Assembly: GCA_904502185.1 (NCBI GenBank)
Contig: CAJGDX010000090.1
Coordinates: 1-8,264, forward strand
Origin: an uncultured Bacteroidaceae bacterium
Lineage (GTDB): Bacteria; Bacteroidota; Bacteroidia; Bacteroidales; Bacteroidaceae
Reading direction: 5' to 3'
Length of the DNA stretch: 8,264 nucleotides
Of this stretch, positions 7,294 through 8,264 are shown one piece after another. Under the pieces are notes generated by a model. The model was given only the letters and a program-made list of their open reading frames with translations, ran no database searches and was not told the origin of the DNA. The stretch's first letter is position 1; every line of letters starts with the position of its first letter. Made by a program: the position numbers and the translations under genes.

Positions 7294-8264
7294 TTATGCC
7301 TCTTCAACAGCAGCCTGAGCAGCAGCCAAACGTGCGATGGGCACGCGGAAGGGAGAACAACTTACATAGTTAAGACCTACCTTGTGGCAGAATTTAACTG
7401 ATGAAGGCTCACCACCGTGCTCACCACAGATACCGCATTTCAACTCGGGACGTACTGCGCGACCACGCTCAACAGCCATCTCAACAAGCTGACCTACACC
7501 ATTCTGGTCGAGTACCTGGAAGGGGTCTACCTTCAAGATCTTCTTCTCCAAGTATACGGGGAGGAAGCTGGCGATGTCGTCGCGTGAATAACCGAATGTC
7601 ATCTGTGTCAAGTCGTTTGTACCGAATGAGAAGTACTCGGCGCGGCTTGCGATGCGGTTAGCTGTAAGAGCTGCGCGGGGAATCTCAATCATTGTACCAA
7701 CCTTGAAGTCAACGCTAACGCCTTCCTCAGCGAAGATAGCAGCAGCAGTTTCGCGGATAACCTTCTCCTGTGCCTCGAACTCGTAGAGGATACCTGTGAG
7801 GGGAACCATGATTTCGGGGATGGGGTTGTAACCTTCCTTCTTCAACTGTACAGCAGCACCGATGATAGCGCGTGTCTGCATCTCTGTGATTTCGGGGTAT
7901 GTGTTACCCAAGCGGCAACCGCGGTGACCGAGCATGGGGTTAGCCTCGCAGAGGCTCTCAACACGCTGCTTGATGTACTCTACAGTTACGCCCATAGCCT
8001 CAGCCATCTCTTCCTGACCCTTCTGATCGTGGGGAACGAATTCGTGCAAGGGGGGATCGAGAAGACGTACGTTTACGGGACAACCATCCATTGCCTTGAA
8101 GATACCATAGAAGTCAGCCTTCTGGTAGGGCAACAGCTTAGCAAGAGCAGCCTTGCGACCCTCTGCATCCTTTGAAAGGATCATCTCACGCATAGCTACA
8201 ATCTTCTCGGCCTCGAAGAACATGTGCTCTGTACGGCAGAGACCGATACCTACTGCACCGAACT
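7294..8264 (-). CDS. ppdK: Pyruvate, phosphate dikinase, C-terminal part (5' end outside window)
   Basis: PPDK reversibly converts ATP, phosphate and pyruvate to AMP, PPi and PEP in the cytosol. In Bacteroidota it supplies PEP or pyruvate in central carbon metabolism. The frame is open from the right edge to the TAA at 7294-7296 and gives about 322 residues, roughly the last third of a family length of about 870-910. It covers the C-terminal TIM-barrel PEP/pyruvate domain. Active-site residues known from the Clostridium symbiosum enzyme are all present with nearly the same spacing: Arg of GLCRTEHMFF (8233-8235), Arg of NVRLLDPPLHEF (8065-8067), Glu of GTMIEIPRAAL (7684-7686), Asn-Asp of FSFGTNDLTQMTFGYSRDD (7612-7617), and the catalytic Cys of GICGEHGGEP (7426-7428). 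These correspond to R561, R617, E745, N768/D769 and C831. The ATG at 8221-8223 is internal. The ATP-grasp domain and phosphohistidine domain lie beyond the window. The gene appears intact to its end and is followed by a strong terminator. Confidence 0.97.
   Translation of the reverse strand, partial: FGAVGIGLCRTEHMFFEAEKIVAMREMILSKDAEGRKAALAKLLPYQKADFYGIFKAMDGCPVNVRLLDPPLHEFVPHDQKGQEEMAEAMGVTVEYIKQRVESLCEANPMLGHRGCRLGNTYPEITEMQTRAIIGAAVQLKKEGYNPIPEIMVPLTGILYEFEAQEKVIRETAAAIFAEEGVSVDFKVGTMIEIPRAALTANRIASRAEYFSFGTNDLTQMTFGYSRDDIASFLPVYLEKKILKVDPFQVLDQNGVGQLVEMAVERGRAVRPELKCGICGEHGGEPSSVKFCHKVGLNYVSCSPFRVPIARLAAAQAAVEEA

Noticed and set aside
7401..7661. + strand open frames at 7401-7661 and 7924-8175 within the PPDK gene
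   Set aside because: They are antisense to PPDK, whose active-site motifs are intact in the - strand frame; the products have no recognisable features.
1..8264. tRNA or rRNA genes, CRISPR arrays, insertion sequences, riboswitches or phage genes
   Set aside because: None seen. The only long non-coding stretch is 6942-7293, which holds the small ORF, inverted repeats and a terminator, with no tRNA-like fold or direct-repeat array.

Overview
The window reads as a chromosomal segment of an anaerobic Bacteroidota bacterium, most likely of the order Bacteroidales. It carries a type IX secretion SprA/Sov protein, which is confined to that phylum. Its start codons lack clear Shine-Dalgarno sequences and sit behind A/T-rich leaders. 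It also carries pyruvate phosphate dikinase, typical of PEP/pyruvate metabolism in gut and oral anaerobes. Genus cannot be fixed from the sequence.

Layout. (1) Positions 1-4402, + strand: the C-terminal ~1,466 residues of the giant outer-membrane translocon SprA/Sov; the 5' part lies off the left edge. (2) 4466-4990, + strand: a 174-residue DUF456 membrane protein, 63 nt downstream and possibly co-transcribed. (3) 5019-5068: a perfect 50-nt palindrome serving as a bidirectional terminator between two convergent units. (4) 5085-6941, - strand: a 618-residue SLC13-type (DASS/ion transporter superfamily) permease with two RCK_C (TrkA-C) regulatory domains between its two membrane halves. (5) 6942-7293: an AT-rich intergenic stretch holding a previously uncalled 59-codon ORF (7041-7220, + strand) for a possible small membrane protein, then a second bidirectional hairpin terminator (7241-7271). 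(6) 7294-8264, - strand: the C-terminal ~322 residues of pyruvate phosphate dikinase, carrying the PEP/pyruvate site; its 5' part lies off the right edge.

The genes do not form one pathway. SprA moves T9SS cargo across the outer membrane, DUF456 is an inner-membrane protein of unknown role, the SLC13 protein is probably a Na+-coupled anion or dicarboxylate transporter under ligand control, and PPDK interconverts PEP and pyruvate. The region looks like ordinary core genome: there is no insertion sequence, phage gene, CRISPR array, tRNA or rRNA. I see no clear undescribed system. The least explained item is the small ORF at 7041-7220, which sits divergently from the transporter and shares a terminator with PPDK.
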